Source: Adenophora triphylla var. japonica (lineage: Eukaryota; Streptophyta; Magnoliopsida; Asterales; Campanulaceae). Taken from it: DNA of 64,000 nucleotides. Shown piece after piece: positions 21,043 to 32,451 of this stretch; position 1 is the stretch's first letter, and the number at the start of each line of letters is the position of its first letter. The notes beneath the pieces were generated by a model. The model made no database searches, was not told the origin of the DNA, and saw only the letters and a list, made by a program, of their open reading frames with translations. The DNA lies in NCBI GenBank assembly GCA_022495995.1, contig JAFEMH010000743.1, forward strand, positions 170,001-234,000. Direction: 5' to 3'. The translations under genes were made by a program, and so were the position numbers.

Positions 21043-21255
21043 GGATCTTGAGTTCCGAGCCTTGACTTAAAATGGCCGACATGGTATATGTATCCAGCCG
21101 TATGACACGGACCGGGTAAAACCAACCGAGTCCGGACAGAGTGTGACTCAAGACTCAAACGTGTGGTTGACGTCCGCTAGGATGGGATGTTTGGAATGAT
21201 CCCGCGCGCGTCCAAGAGGCCTAGGAAGACCAAACGGATCGCAACCGAGACCACT

Positions 21256-21372
21256 CCGGTTGAGGGTTGTAGTGTGCGTGTATCCGAGGCAAAGAAGGCG
21301 CGTAGCGTGCGGTGTAACCGAGGCAAAGAAGCAGTGAGTAGTGTGCGGTGTAACCGAGGCAAAGAAGGCGAG
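21256..21372. repeat. Short tandem repeat in the E1 leader, three copies
   Basis: The unit contains GTGCGGTGTAACCGAGGC followed by AAAGAAG. B leaders have looser relatives (near 42300-42370 and 48730-48800). Confidence 0.65.
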
Positions 21373-21606
21373 TAATGCGGTCTCTAAAATTCTTTTTCCG
21401 AGTAAAACAAGTTTTTGAAGAATTTTAAATGTATGTACATGTATATTGATGCATTTTTTTGTATTTTTATTTTTTTTGTAAAATAAAAAGTAAAGCACGT
21501 GCACACACACACAACAGTTAAAGAAAGGGGTAAAATGAAAGTTTGACCCTCATCATCGTTTTTAAAAATCTTTTGTTTTGTTTAAAAAGATTTTAAAACA
21601 AAACGT

Positions 21607-21624
21607 TCCCCAGCGGAGTCGCCA
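21607..21624 (-). other. Primer binding site of E1 (tRNA-Arg type)
   Basis: The plus strand reads TCCCCAGCGGAGTCGCCA, two bases from the LTR at 21627. The minus-strand TGGCGACTCCGCTGGGGA is the primer site type assigned to tRNA-Arg in Ogre/Tat elements. This fixes E1 orientation as minus. Confidence 0.85.
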
Positions 21625-21626
21625 AC

Positions 21627-23036
21627 TGAAATTACCCGGATCCGAGAGGCAGCGCGATCGCGCCCAAGATCCGGCATTTCCCCGCTTTTGCAGCCGGGTT
21701 TTTTCCGAGTTGGAGGTGTCTCGCCGTTTGTTTTCGCATTTGTAGAGTCGCCACGCCGTTTTTATTAAGCCCAAAACATTGAAAAGGGCATCGCTTAAAG
21801 ATAATTTTAAACTGTTTTTGTGCGATGAGATTTTGAGTTCGGAGGTCACATGACTCCTCGGGAAGAGAATATTAGAAGATTAGAGCTCACCCGAGTCGCC
21901 TCGTAAAACGAGTCTTTCAGATACCCCTAAGATCCTTTCAAATGTTGTGTGTGTGTGTGTGTGCTTTTAAAAATGCATGCTATGTCGGATGTCTACATTG
22001 TACACTACGTATTGAAATGTATTGAAATAGTAATGGAATGAAGCCTTACCAATGTTGGTTCGTGTCTGTCTTCCGCTGAGGAATAGTGTTTAAGGTCGGA
22101 GTAGCGTTCCTGCACGGATCGGGATTGCTTGGGAGGGGCCGGTTGTCTTTGGACGTAGTTTCGGCGTGAGTTGATGTTGCAGGTGCTGCCGCGTTCGGCA
22201 GAGGTTCGGCGTGCGTGGGGATCGCAGGATCACTCGGGCAGGTTCGGCGTGCGTTGGGGTGGCAAGAGTCACTCGGGCGTAGTTTCGGCGTGGTTTGGGA
22301 TCGCCGGTTTGACTCGGAAAGAGCCGGACACCGTGGAAAGACTGTGCAAGGCCTCTGAGTACCACGAGGGGCCTCAGAGTACCTCGAGAGTGCCTCGGGG
22401 CAGTGCGGGAGCGTCGCGGAGCGCTGGGAGGCTTCTGAGCACCACAAGGGAGCTCAAGGCCTCGAAGGATCCGAAAGGGGCCGGGAGTGCCTCGAGAGGA
22501 CTTAGAGGGGAAGCCCGAAGGCCTAGGGAGGAAGAGAGAAGTGGGAGGTGTGTGAAAATGCGGAGGGGGAGCCCTCTATTTATAGTGCCCAGATTTGGTG
22601 CAAGAAGGTCCGTACGGACCTCCCTGGTAATCCGTACTTTGGTTTTCCTCGATTTGAGGGAATCCGTGATGATGGTGAATATTCTCGCAATTATGATGTT
22701 CCCCGAGCAATAAGGTCCGTACGGACCAACTTGACATGCAAAGAGGTCCGTACGGACCAACTCGCAGAGGGTAATCATTTTCCCCGGGATTTGAGGGAAT
22801 ATTGTGGACTTTAAGAGGATTCAGTAATTATTAAAGCAAAGAGGTCCGTACGGACCATGTGTGCTTTTCCAATTTCCTGAAAATTCCCAAAAGGTCCTTT
22901 TGTCCCTTTTTGTCCCAGAAAGGCCCCTCCCTTGGTTTGGCTGGGGGTTTTGAGAGGGTTTTGAGTGCCAGAGTTGATGAGTCTGCGGTGCTTCCCGTGT
23001 GCTTGAAAGGGGGTGATCCAGATTGGGGTACTTACA
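21627..23036 (-). repeat. E1 5' LTR (right copy)
   Basis: Same termini and internal order as the left copy: GT microsatellite (about 21944-21963), TATA box, and palindromes at 22607-22620, 22714-22727, 22745-22758 and 22843-22856. It differs from the left copy by many single changes and small indels, often at CAG, CTG, CCG or CGG sites. Confidence 0.92.
22577..22856 (-). promoter_or_regulatory. Promoter of E1 5' LTR: TATA box plus four palindromes
   Basis: CTATAAATA on the minus strand at 22577-22585, with GGTCCGTACGGACC at 22607, 22714, 22745 and 22843 upstream of it. The 22714/22745 pair keeps the 31-bp period. This is the LTR that would drive the element transcript. Confidence 0.72.
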
Positions 23037-23041
23037 CCCAC
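23037..23041. repeat. Target-site duplication of E1 (right)
   Basis: CCCAC directly after the terminal CA of the right LTR; identical to 5656-5660. Confidence 0.93.
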
Positions 23042-24320
23042 GTATGAAAGGCTACAAGTCATGCTCCTAGATGGAGAGAAGAGATGTTGGATCAATGACT
23101 ACATAGACTACATCGAGAAGAGCCAACTCCCAGAAGATGAAGCACAAGCTAAACTTATCAAGAATAGGTCACCAAAGTTCGTTGTGATGAATTGAGTCCT
23201 CTACCGAAGATCTTTCACTAAGCCCCTGCTGAGGTGTGTCTAATCCAAGGAAATTGAGAATCTCTTGGCTAAAGTACATAAAGGCATTTGCGGCGGACAC
23301 TTGGGGGCCAGAACCTTAGCTGACAAGATTATCTCGCTAGGTTATTATTGGCCAAACCTGAGGGAGGATGCGCACGCCTATGTTAGAAAATGTGATAAGT
23401 GCCAGAGATTATCCAACATTCCTAGACTACCAACAGTTGAGCTGACACTTGTAATACCTACGTGGCCATTTGATATGTGGGGGATCGACATCATCGGACA
23501 CTTCCCTCCTGCCCGAGGCAATTGCAAGTATGTGATAGTAGTTGTTGATTACTTTTCCAAATGGATGGAAGCGAAAGCAATGGCCAAGATAACGGAAGAG
23601 AATGCAATCAACTTTGTCCACGACCACATCTGGTATCGATTTGGGCTCCCACACACAATTGTATCATATCACGGACTCCAATTCTCTATGGCATTTACAA
23701 CGGAGTTGGCAAGAGTAAGAGTTCGTCACGCCAAGTCATCTGTAAGCAGACCCCAAGGCAACGGTCAAGCGGAGGCTGCTAACAAATTGGTCCTAACAAC
23801 CCATACTAAGAACCTTGAAGGACGCGAGGGCAGATGGTTGGACAAACTTCCCCTAGCATTATGGGATGTTTGCACAACCACCCGGGGGCCAACCGGGGAA
23901 CCCCCATTCACACTAACCTTCGGTTCTAAGGCTATGGCACCAGCAGAGATGGCCATCCCTATTGTAAGAAACTTCCATTATGATGCGTAAGTCAACAAGG
24001 TTAATAGGCTCCTAGACCTAGACCTGATAGATGAGAAATGACTAGCTGCACAGATGAGGATGGTAAATTACAAGCAAAGGACCAAGGCGTACCATGACAA
24101 GAGGGTCATCAGAAGAGTATTCCAAGTAGGCGATTGGGTACTTGGAAAAATTAAAGCAACTGGTCAAAAGGCAGAACAAAACAAGCTCTCCCCAAATTGG
24201 GAAGGTCCCTATATTATAACTCATGTCATTCGAGAAGGGACCTACAGATTGAAGACTAAGGAGGGGAAAGAGCTCAAGCATCCATGGCATTCCGACAACC
24301 TTAGAAAGTACTATCATTGA
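23042..24320 (+). pseudogene. pol: Element A integrase (split from RT by E1)
   Basis: Resumption of A pol after the E1 insertion. A stop near 23193 precedes the main open stretch, 23265-23990. The HHCC zinc-binding domain is visible as VHKGICGGHLGA and CDKCQ. In the catalytic core the first Asp is at 23487-23489 (WGIDIIG) and the Glu at 23772-23774 (QAEAANK). The middle Asp position reads SYHG, with Tyr at 23667-23669 where SDNG is expected, so the catalytic triad is broken. A C-terminal domain follows after a stop (24054-24320), with VGDWVLGKI, NWEGPY and LRKYYH at the end. Loss of the Asp predicts no strand transfer. Confidence 0.88.
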
Positions 24321-24578
24321 CGTTAGTTTACTTTTTGTAATAGATTAGTTTTCAGCTATTAGTCTTTTACCTTTTCAGTATGGTAGGATTGCAGTTCGAT
24401 GTAATCAAATTCAGTTTATGAAATTTGCTTCTTCAAACGTGCAAAGCAACTACCACTACTAACCCATGAGAAGACGAGGATCATATCCACGACTCTTCAA
24501 CACACACGGAACAACGAGGAGCCTGTCCTCGGCCTCGGCCTACAAATATATCAAAGTCAAAACGACTACCTGACCAAC
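24321..24578 (+). other. Element A 3' untranslated region
   Basis: AT-rich DNA after the integrase stop, truncated by LTR B1. It should contain the polypurine tract and lead into the 3' LTR, but neither is recognisable before the B1 boundary. No gene seen. Confidence 0.5.
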
Positions 24579-26580
24579 TGAAATTACCCGGATTCGCGCG
24601 AGCGAAGGCGGTTGTCTTTCGCGGGGGGTTGGTGTCTGAGACCTCGCTTCATGGGCAGGAAAAAAATGAGGAGTCGCCACGCGGTTTTTGTATTTTGAGC
24701 CCAAACGTTGAGAAACGGCTTTAGAAAATGGTGTCGTTTTTATTGGTAGCAAAAACTTAGGAAAAGGCTTTGAGAACAGGGGATCATTTTTATTGGTAGC
24801 AAAAATGAGTAAAAAGATTTTTTAGTACCAGAGATTGTTAGGTTCGGAGGTCATGTTACGTTTCGGGTAGAGTATTACGAGATCGCCCGAAACGCCTCGC
24901 ATGACGAGTCTTTCTACCTTTCTCGAAAACGTGTGTGTGTGTGTTTGTGTGTTTTGAAATGGGGGCTTGAATGACAAGCTTAATCTTGGTTTGAATGTCA
25001 AACGTTGATTAGGTGACTTTGTTTGAAAAGACGAGCGTTTGAATGACAAACGTCGGTTTTGAGTTGAAATGAGCGTTTGCCTGGCAAACGTCGATTTTGA
25101 GCTTTTGAAAAGGAGTTCGAAGGTCGAACTCCTGTTTTTTGAACCGGGCGTGTCATTGTTAATGATTTTTACGGGAAAAAGCGTATTAAATGTTTTTAAG
25201 TGTCAAATGGCGGCTTTTAGTTTGAAGATGAGCGTTCGGAGGTCAAACGTCATTTCGCGTGTTTTGAAAGAGAGTTCGAAGGACGAACTCCGGTTTTGAA
25301 CCGGGCATTACATTGTTAACTATTTTTACGGGAAAAATGCGTATTAAATGATATGCGATCAACGAATCGGGTTGCGACACAGACTTTGAAAAGTAAATAC
25401 TATCACGATCCAAACGGGTCGGACTTTGTAAATGACAGTATTTAAAGTGCGGTATCAACGGAATCAAACAATCCGGAATTGTAAATGACGATCGACGAGT
25501 CAAACGACTCGGAATTTTAAATGACGATCAACAAGGCCAATCGGCTCGGAATTGTAAATGACAGAAATTAAATGACGATCAACAGATCGATCGATCCGGA
25601 ATTGTAAATGACGATAAAGAAAATGGAACGGGGTCGGAATGCCGTTTTAACCCGTGATTACTTCTCTTACGGAAAGAGAAGAGGATCGAGGGGCTAAAAC
25701 GTATCGGACCCCATTAGACGGAGGCGTCTACATTTTGATAACGTTGTTCGAAACGGTTGTAGCAACTGGCGCGTAAACTGAGACGAAACAAGAGATTTAG
25801 AGAGAGGGAGTTATACCTATGGCTAGGGTCAACTCCTTTGGCTCGGAAGGTGTGTACGGGACACGAAAATTAGTTCGAAAGGGTGTTTTGAAGTGATGAG
25901 GGGCGTATTTGATCGAAATACGGAAGTTTCACGCGAATCGAGGCAAACGGGAGCTCGGGAAGGGGTGAAATCAGTTTGGGCCGTGAGGAGAGTGATTTTT
26001 TGGGTAAAAAAGTTCCTTCTTTTGGCTTTGACAGCCATTTCTATTTATAGGTGAAAATTGCAGTAGGAGTCCGGACGGACTTGGACTGTTTTTCAGGGTT
26101 TTGGGGTATTTTGCTGAAATTCTGAGGGGCTTACTGGCAATTTCAGGAAATTTGCACAGGGAGTCCGGCCGGACTTTGACTGAAATCCAGGGGTATTTTG
26201 GTCTTTTCAGCTTGATTTGTGATTGAAAGGTGACGAGAGGGCTGTGGCATGCTGGACACGTGTCCTGTGACTCACCCTTTGCATGGGAGTTCGTTCCCCG
26301 GTCCCGGTTTTGTCCGTTTTTTAAAATAACAGTCCGGAAAATGTCCGAAATGCCCCCGGAAAGTGCCGAAAAGTGCGTTTTTCAGGGAAAGCCATACTTT
26401 TACGTGAGATGACACGTGTCAAGTATGCTTTGACGTTGGGATGCACGGGACAGTCCCGGGACGTCTCGTTGGCACGGCAACGGGGAGTTTAACGAGTTCC
26501 GGTTAACCTGGAGCGGGCCAGTTAACGGATTTCGGTTAACTTTCTGACGGATTTTGACGATCCGGATTTGGGTACTTACA
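24579..26580 (-). repeat. LTR B1
   Basis: The plus strand starts TGAAATTACCCGGATTCGCG and ends GGGTACTTACA; 2,002 bp. Its termini are shared with E1 but the middle is different. It contains a GT microsatellite near 24929-24950, many short relatives of GAGCGTTTGAATGACAAACG (arms GCGTTTG/CAAACG), a TATA box and two palindromes. It acts as the 3' LTR of internal 1. Confidence 0.88.
26041..26175 (-). promoter_or_regulatory. LTR B1 TATA box and palindromes
   Basis: CTATAAATAG on the minus strand at 26041-26050. Upstream of it in sense are AGTCCGGACGGACT at 26068-26081 (6-bp arms) and the perfect palindrome AGTCCGGCCGGACT at 26162-26175. They occupy the place of the GGTCCGTACGGACC sites of E1. Confidence 0.68.
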
Positions 26581-26622
26581 GTTAGCCCCTCAGCGACGTC
26601 TCCTCCGAAGGAGGTGGGGTCG
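26581..26622 (-). other. Polypurine tract and adjoining hairpin (B)
   Basis: The minus strand has GAGGGGCTAAC against the LTR. Beside it is a hairpin at 26594-26622: outer CGAC/GTCG and inner CTCCT/AGGAG. E1 and C have CACTT/AAGTG as the inner stem. Confidence 0.62.
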
Positions 26623-27724
26623 TTGAAAAAGATAAGGATCCAAATCGGGATGCCTTACTTTGAAAGACACAGGCGGTCACCGTGGTGGACCCTTAGCGAA
26701 AGGATTCCTACGTATCCCGGCGGGAATCAAGCCAATCGTAGTTCGAAGGTGCAAGGGCCGTGCGTGGGGACCTTGACCTGGCGAGGCTGACCGGAGGCGT
26801 CTCGAACTGAATGAGACCATTGCGAGGTACCGTAACCCGAATGGAGACTATTGTGGCGTCGAACACAGGACTTGAAACTTTTGAGGGCGTGTGGCGCCTC
26901 ACACCGAGTTGCGTGCGCGAGGCGTGTGGCGCCTCAAACCGGAGGCTGCGAGGATACGTTTATCACGATATGAAGGCGTTCGTGCCTTGGAGTGCGGGCT
27001 TATTCTTTGCTTTGCCAGGTTTATCCTGCTGGGGATACGGCGGTACTGATGAGAACGATTGTGTTAAACTGGCGTTATTAACAACTCGGAAGGATCGACG
27101 TTTCTTCTTTAAAATCCTGCTGGGGATGAGCATTCGGGCTTACCTTGATGGCCGAAGAGGGATTGTTGTGCGGGCTTATTGCAGCTGCCGCTGCAGTGGG
27201 ACGATCGGGCTTACGACTAGCGGCCGGGGAAGTGAACGATGGTGAAAACCACTGGACTTTTTAACATCGGGAGACGGAAATGCAACTGGAATGTCCGGAG
27301 ACATGATTGAGCGTTTGACTGTCAAACGTCAACTGGGATTGAATTTAACGTCTGGAGACGGAAATGTAACTGGAATGTCCGGAGACATGATTGAGCGTTT
27401 GAACGTCAAACGTCAACTGGGGATAAAATTTAACGTATGGAGACGGGCGTTAGTGAAAACTAACTGGGAATAAATTTTACACTTTTGGGGGCCAAAAGGA
27501 GTAAAATTGGAATTGCCAAGAAATGAGAGACTAAAATGGAAGGAATCTTTTTAAATTGCGGCAGTCAGACCGGACTTGGGGAATTTGACCAGATTCAAAT
27601 CAGCTCCAAGTCCGACGCAAACCATACCCCTTCCCCCATATTTTCCGACGAGAGAGAGAGAGAGGAGAGAAAAAATTCCACCCCAAATTGCAAGGTTTGC
27701 TCGAATTTGTGAAGGAAAATCGCT
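26623..27724 (-). other. B 3' region before the PMD gene
   Basis: Noncoding. It has a GGTC..GACC hairpin whose loop holds GTGGTG (26675-26691), the conserved block GGATTCCTACGTATCC plus GGCGGGAATCAAGCC (26703-26734), and a roughly 70-bp repeat at 27270-27430 (GGAGACATGATTGAGCGTTT). No GGTCCGTACGGACC pair precedes the B PMD gene. The 144-codon ORF at 26811-27245 looks incidental. Confidence 0.5.
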
Positions 27725-30427
27725 ATGGAAGGTCAATGGGAACCGATGGGTCGTCATGGAAGGACCGATGACGAAAGAACGCGATTGGTTCGGACCATTC
27801 GAACCATTGTTCATCCATTGAATTCGGCGGAGTTTTACCCGGCTAGGGATAGACACAACTCCAAGGGAGGGATCGAAAGACAAGTAAGCTTCCTACAAAT
27901 TCCATTAATTTTAAGAATGTGCATTCTTTAAATGTTAGAAATTTGTTTAGGAATTTACTTAGGGATTTTGGTGCTTGAATTGGGGCTTTTGAATTTGCCA
28001 TGAATCGTTGTCGAAATTGACTAGGATGTAGTTCAATTGACATCATGGGTAGATGACATAAAAATTTTGGTTGCAAAATTCCATGTCTAGATGCATTTTC
28101 CAAAATTAAAGTAGCTTTAATTCGGGACGGAGTAAATTTTCGAAATGTTCGAAAAGATTTTGAAAGTTCCGGATTCGACGGAGTTTTCGAAAGATTTTGA
28201 AAGTTCCGGATTCGACGGAGTTTTCGAAATGATTTTGAAAGTTCCGGATTCGACGGAGTTTTCGAAATGATTTTGAAAGTTCCGGATTCGACGGAGTTTT
28301 CGAAAGATTTTGAAAGTTCCGGATTCGACGGAGTTTTTGAAAGATTTTGAAAGTTCCGGATTTGACGGAGTTTTCGAAAGATTTTGAAAGTTCCCGATTC
28401 GACGGAGTTTTCGAAAGATTGGAAATGTATGTAGGAAACGAATGAGAACCGTATCCGCATTGCATCCTTTTGACATGCGTTCGTGCATTTGTTGACGTTG
28501 CTTCTGTCTTGTTTGCTGCGGGGACGGGAGGTTGATACTCACAACCGAAGAGTCGGGGTGCCTTTGAGGCGGTGAAGCATTGTGGGGATCATCCGGACGT
28601 GGCTCGAGAGGAGAGAGGAGTCCGCGGCAGTGCTTGACTACGGATTGGTTGGGTTCATCGGTGCGGTGGCTGCGATAGGCGATACGCCGAGGGCCAGTCC
28701 ATGTATGTAGCTCGAGCGAGTATTGGTGGGATACGACCCACACTTTCCATTTCGAGATGGGGAGGCGACGGTGACTCCCACGGATTTTGCCGCTATCACA
28801 GGGTTGCCGACTTATGGCAACACGGCGGGTGTGGGTTGACGGTTATACCCGGAGCGGTTATGCAGGCTGCTGGGTTTTGATATTACCGATGCCGGGGGCT
28901 TAGGCATTCGGTACGAGGCCGATGGAGAGGCATGCGGAGGCGGGTGTCGCCGCTTATTTGGCTGGATCCTTGAGGATGACCGCGGGCGCCCGGCTCGAGG
29001 GTTCCTTTGGTTCGCGTTGTCGGCGACTTTGTTCCCGACTTCGACACATCCTGTCACTTCCCTCTGCTCGGGTCGGCGACGGATCTGGATCTTTGTGAGG
29101 GGTTCGCGTGGGGGAGGCTGGGTGGCCGAGCTCTACCATTCCACTGGACGAGGTTCTCACGGGGAGAGGAGCACTCCTTTAGGCCCTTCACGCCTATCTT
29201 GGATGTAAGTTTACGTCTTTTTCTCTTCCTTGCCTCTTTTATGTACTCGTATGTATACGCTTTGTAGGCGACATAACTTTCCATTTGCTTGACATGTGCA
29301 GTGCTATGAGGTGTTCGGTCCATGAGGATTGGGACATCAAGGAGGCGTATCGACCCCTGTTCCCTGCCATGCTGGTTTGGCAGAAGAAAGCGAAGAGGGC
29401 GGTCTCGTCGAGAGTTGGCACTCGAGTGTCGTACGAGGAGGTGTCTCGGGCACTGAACCAGGAGTTCTCCGAGAGGATCCGACTGACATGGTGGAGTCGG
29501 TTCCACTATGGCGTGGTTCAAGTCGCTAGCGAGATGACGTGGCGGAGGAGGCTCCTGGTGGGACTTCATTGCGACGTTATGTATCTGGGGGAGCGGGTGA
29601 CCCGTCAGCATGGCTCGGGGTCCATTCCGTTGGTGCCGGTGGATCCTCCTATGTACATGCAGCATCCTCTGTCGATGCCGATGGATGAGTTAGAGAGGTA
29701 TAGACAGGGTGTGTTCTATACCGAGTACATCATAGCGGGGGCCGACTATGATACTTTCTTGAGGATGAGGCTGAGGAGCCCACAGGTGCAGCATAGAGAG
29801 GGCGAGGTTCCGGGATGTCCTCGAGATCTCCCGATCCCACGCGCTAGGTTGGCGTACGAGGGCTGGGCGGTTCGCGCGAGCGACTTGTGATCCCGCTCCG
29901 GATGAGCCGAGACCACGATACGGGGTTGACCCCAATGCTTCGGTGAGCACTTTTTGATTTTACGCATTTGATAGTAGTATTACGCAAATGTTGCATCATG
30001 CTTTACATTCGTCTTCGATGACCTTCTGGTTCGCGGGTGTACGGCCGTACGTACAACGAGGCCGTGAGGGTGGTGGACGGGTGGTCCGCCTATGCTAGGA
30101 GGCTCGTGGAGTTCATGCGGTGCGGTTCCCGGAGGAGCGTGGATGTCCGTGAGCGGGGGCCGTCTAGGCCGAGAGGTTCGCCCTGCTCCCACGGCCGGTG
30201 GGGAGGATTTTGCACGAGGATTTGGCCGGTTCGCGGCGGAACGGCTGGATTTGGAAGCTCCTTCTTGCGCACTCGGGCGCGAGAGGAGAGTCTTCGAGTT
30301 CGCATACGCCGAGGAGGCCTTTCGCGTATTCCCGCTTGGAGGAGTTTGGCGAGTTCTTGTTTGCGACGGATCCGGCGGCGGCGGGCGATGCGTCGAGTGC
30401 TCGGATGACGAGCGGGACTCGGAGTAG
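27725..30427 (+). pseudogene. PMD gene of B, four exons, broken
   Basis: Antisense accessory gene, orthologous in position to the E1 and C PMD genes. Exon 1 is 27725-27883 (53 codons, MEGQWEPMGRHG, donor GTAAGC). Exon 2 is about 28520-29204, with SEYWWDTTHTFHFEMG and then a lost base; its acceptor reads ctgcgg instead of ctgcag. Exon 3 is 29302 to about 29942, with CDVMYLGERVTRQHGSGS and ELERYRQGV, but has a stop at 29888-29890. Exon 4 starts near 30030 and ends with the acidic SDDERDSE at 30425-30427. Exon layout and motifs identify the plant mobile domain family. Pseudogenised copy. Confidence 0.75.
28136..28420 (+). repeat. 37-bp tandem repeat in B PMD intron 1, seven copies
   Basis: The unit contains GATTTTGAAAGTTCCGGATT, CGACGGAG and TTTTCGAAA. 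The intron arrays of E1 and C are unrelated in sequence but sit in the same intron. Confidence 0.8.
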
Positions 30428-30970
30428 TCCTCTTTTTTGTATTTTCTTGCTTTGTTTAGACAAAATGCATGTATTGTCGGGAACAATTTGATTTGAGCTG
30501 TATTCGAAAAAGGCGCCGTGGGGCGGAACACATGCCTTCGCACATTTATTACGTGATCACCTTACATTATTTTCGGCAAATAAGGAAGTAGGTTAATCAA
30601 AAATAAATAAAATGAGAAATGCATTAAAAATTGAACGAGGTCAAAATTTAAGCCTATATGCACGATTATTAATTATTTGCCTTTGTTGCACGAGCCGAGG
30701 CGGAAGGGATATTGATATTGGTTGAATGAAACCGGGGGCGGCACGCGGGTTTCATAAGGATGAATAGGGAGTTGTTTGGAAATGTTTCCAATTTAGGGGC
30801 GGTAGGCTGCGAGTTGACAAGTCAGCTGCGAGAGAGTCCGTAGGACTAGGAGTGAATTTACGATTCTTTAAATTGCGGTTTCGGCTTTGCAATTGTTTAA
30901 GAAGCTGCGCATTGTTTTTTGATCATTACATTTGAATTCTCTCAAACTTTCAAGGTTTCCTTCATTCTTT
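30428..30970 (+). other. Intergenic DNA between the two antisense genes of B
   Basis: AT-rich, with 'aaaataaataaaatgag' near 30600-30616. No palindrome pair of the E1 type and no gene seen. Confidence 0.4.
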
Positions 30971-32451
30971 ATGGCTCCCTTTCCCAAGTTACCGTCTCGG
31001 ATGCAAGAGCGATATTTGGACAACTTTCGGTCGTGGAGTACGGAACCACACGAGGCGGAACAAAGGGTTTTGAAGGCATTACGGGATTAAATCTGTTTGG
31101 GCTTTGAAGGAGCTCATGCAGTTGGGATCTTTTGAGAGCCGCGTCTCGGTTACAGGACGTACGGAGGAATGTGTACGGCTTTTCGTCTGGCAACGAAGTC
31201 ACTCCTACGTTTGAAGATTTCCGGGCCATTACAGGAGGACTGAGGCGGAGCAGCTAGTTCTTCCGTATCTTTGGTGGCATAGCCCTTTGTTGAGAAGCTA
31301 GTGTCTTTGTTCGGTATCTCATTTGGAGAAGCATACGGGATCTTGTCTGAGGATACCGATTATGTTGACATTTCGGGACTGCCCGAAAGATTTGCCGGAG
31401 CGAGGAGCGTCTTTTCGTGGGACGCGTTTGCTCTGTGTGCGATTGCTACTCTGTTCACATTCACGTCTGCAGGTGTGTGCCATCACGATGTCTTGGACTG
31501 GTGAGCGATGCGGAGTGGGGAGACATCGTGCCGCGGTCTTGGGCGAGACGTTCACAGGCATAGGTCGGATGGCGGCCGGTAGCCGATACATGTGGGGAGG
31601 GAGTCCCGCTATGCTTACCATGTGGTTAAGGGAGGAAGGCTGCGAGATGATGCACGAGGTGCCAATGTCTTGTGACGCTTGGTCTTTCTCTCGACGTCCT
31701 CTGGTGATAGGGGCGTCGGCCGGCTGGAGCTACGGATGGCCGGACTTTGCACGCATCACTTGCGATGGTGGGTTCCCATTGGAAGTTCTGAACTTGTCGG
31801 ACCGCTCGGGAGGGTGCATTGGTTGTCGAGTGCGAGGCTGTCTCGAGACGTCTTTCTATATTCCATCATTGGTTACTGCGACGATGCGAGTGGGCGAGTG
31901 CCTTGGCCCGATACTGAGTTATCTTTGCTACCTTTGAGGTGGGATCTTTGCGGATGGAAGATCCTTCGACGCTATTGCGATCACACGGTGGTGGCAATAC
32001 ACGTCACTTTCTGCCGGGGTTCTCTTTCACCGGAGAGAGGGCAGCATTGCATCGGCTTGATATACGGCGAGTACGAAGAGTGTATAGGGGAGACACGAGA
32101 TGGCTATCTTGTGGAGACGGAGTGAGTGTTGGGTGCGATCACACAGACGGCTCGACCTTGAGAGGGCCGAAGCAAGGGCTAACCACAGGAATCGTGCGGC
32201 GATGCCATGGCTGATTATGAGACAAATGCGATCGGGAGGCCAATCAAAGCCTTTGTTATGATGGCTCGAAGCGAGGCGGCTCGAGACGAGCTAGAGAAAG
32301 GGCGGCGTTGACGGCCGCGAGCTTGACGGAGGCGTCGGGAAGAGTCCACGAGCCGGGTAGAAGGCCTAGGAATATTTCTGCGAAGGTGAAGAACACTCGC
32401 CGGGGAAAAGGGAAGGGGAAGAAGGATGAAGGACCAAGTACGGGAAACTAG
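30971..32451 (+). pseudogene. Second antisense gene of B, DUF7745/PMD-like, broken
   Basis: It starts at ATG 30971 (MAPFPKLPSRMQERYLDNF) and meets a stop after about 39 codons. The rest continues in several frames: a region aligned with the E1 SFKELVPDW part near 31085-31240, then DYVDISGLPERFAGA and FSWDAFALCAIATLF near 31360-31455, matching ISELPERF and SWDAFALCVMATL of E1. The tail is rich in Arg, Lys and Gly and ends at TAG 32449-32451. Same position and orientation as the E1 gene 13013-14528, so the two-gene cassette predates the split of the families. Function unknown. Confidence 0.62.

Larger units (their letters stand above)
20296..21606 (-). other. E1 gag leader
   Basis: A 1.3-kb 5' untranslated leader between primer site and gag. 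It holds two copies of a GCATGACCT block, each followed by a hairpin with a TTGC loop (20849-20862 and 21029-21042), and a three-copy repeat at 21256-21372. Related hairpins in B leaders have compensated stem changes. No convincing protein. Confidence 0.6.
5661..23036 (-). mobile_element. Element E1: Tat-branch retrotransposon with two antisense genes, 17.4 kb
   Basis: Complete LTR-to-LTR unit nested in element A pol. Its sense strand is minus: the tRNA-Arg-type primer site lies beside the right LTR and the polypurine tract beside the left LTR. Sense order (high to low coordinates) is 5' LTR, leader, gag, protease, pol spacer, integrase, then a 3' accessory region with two plus-strand genes and minisatellites, then the 3' LTR. 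Extra ORFs downstream of pol, including antisense ones, are known from plant Tat/Ogre-type elements. RT and both RNase H domains are missing, so this copy cannot be autonomous. Confidence 0.9.
1..24578 (+). mobile_element. Element A: Tat-branch (Retand-like) Ty3/gypsy retrotransposon, interrupted
   Basis: Plus-strand LTR retrotransposon that hosts the E1 insertion. Coding order seen is gag, aspartic protease, reverse transcriptase, RNase H, a second RNase H, then integrase. A second, archaeal-type RNase H after the first is a known hallmark of the plant Tat branch. The part up to 5660 and the part from 23042 are one element split by E1. The 3' LTR is not present: sequence passes from 3' untranslated DNA straight into LTR B1 at 24579. 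The copy is dead, with at least five stops in gag, frameshifts in pol and a lost integrase Asp. Family placement rests on motifs read by eye. Confidence 0.85.

Noticed and set aside
24571..24578. CCAAC before LTR B1 as a primer-site end or a target duplication
   Set aside because: Only 'ccaac' matches the primer-site context, and no CCAAC follows B2 or B3, so neither role can be shown here.
26811..27245. 144-codon plus-strand ORF in the B 3' region
   Set aside because: No recognisable domain, no counterpart in E1 or C, and it lies in repeat-bearing noncoding DNA.
28106..28743. Ser/Asn-rich ORFs of 119-208 codons on the minus strand
   Set aside because: They are the 37-bp intron array of the B PMD gene read antisense.
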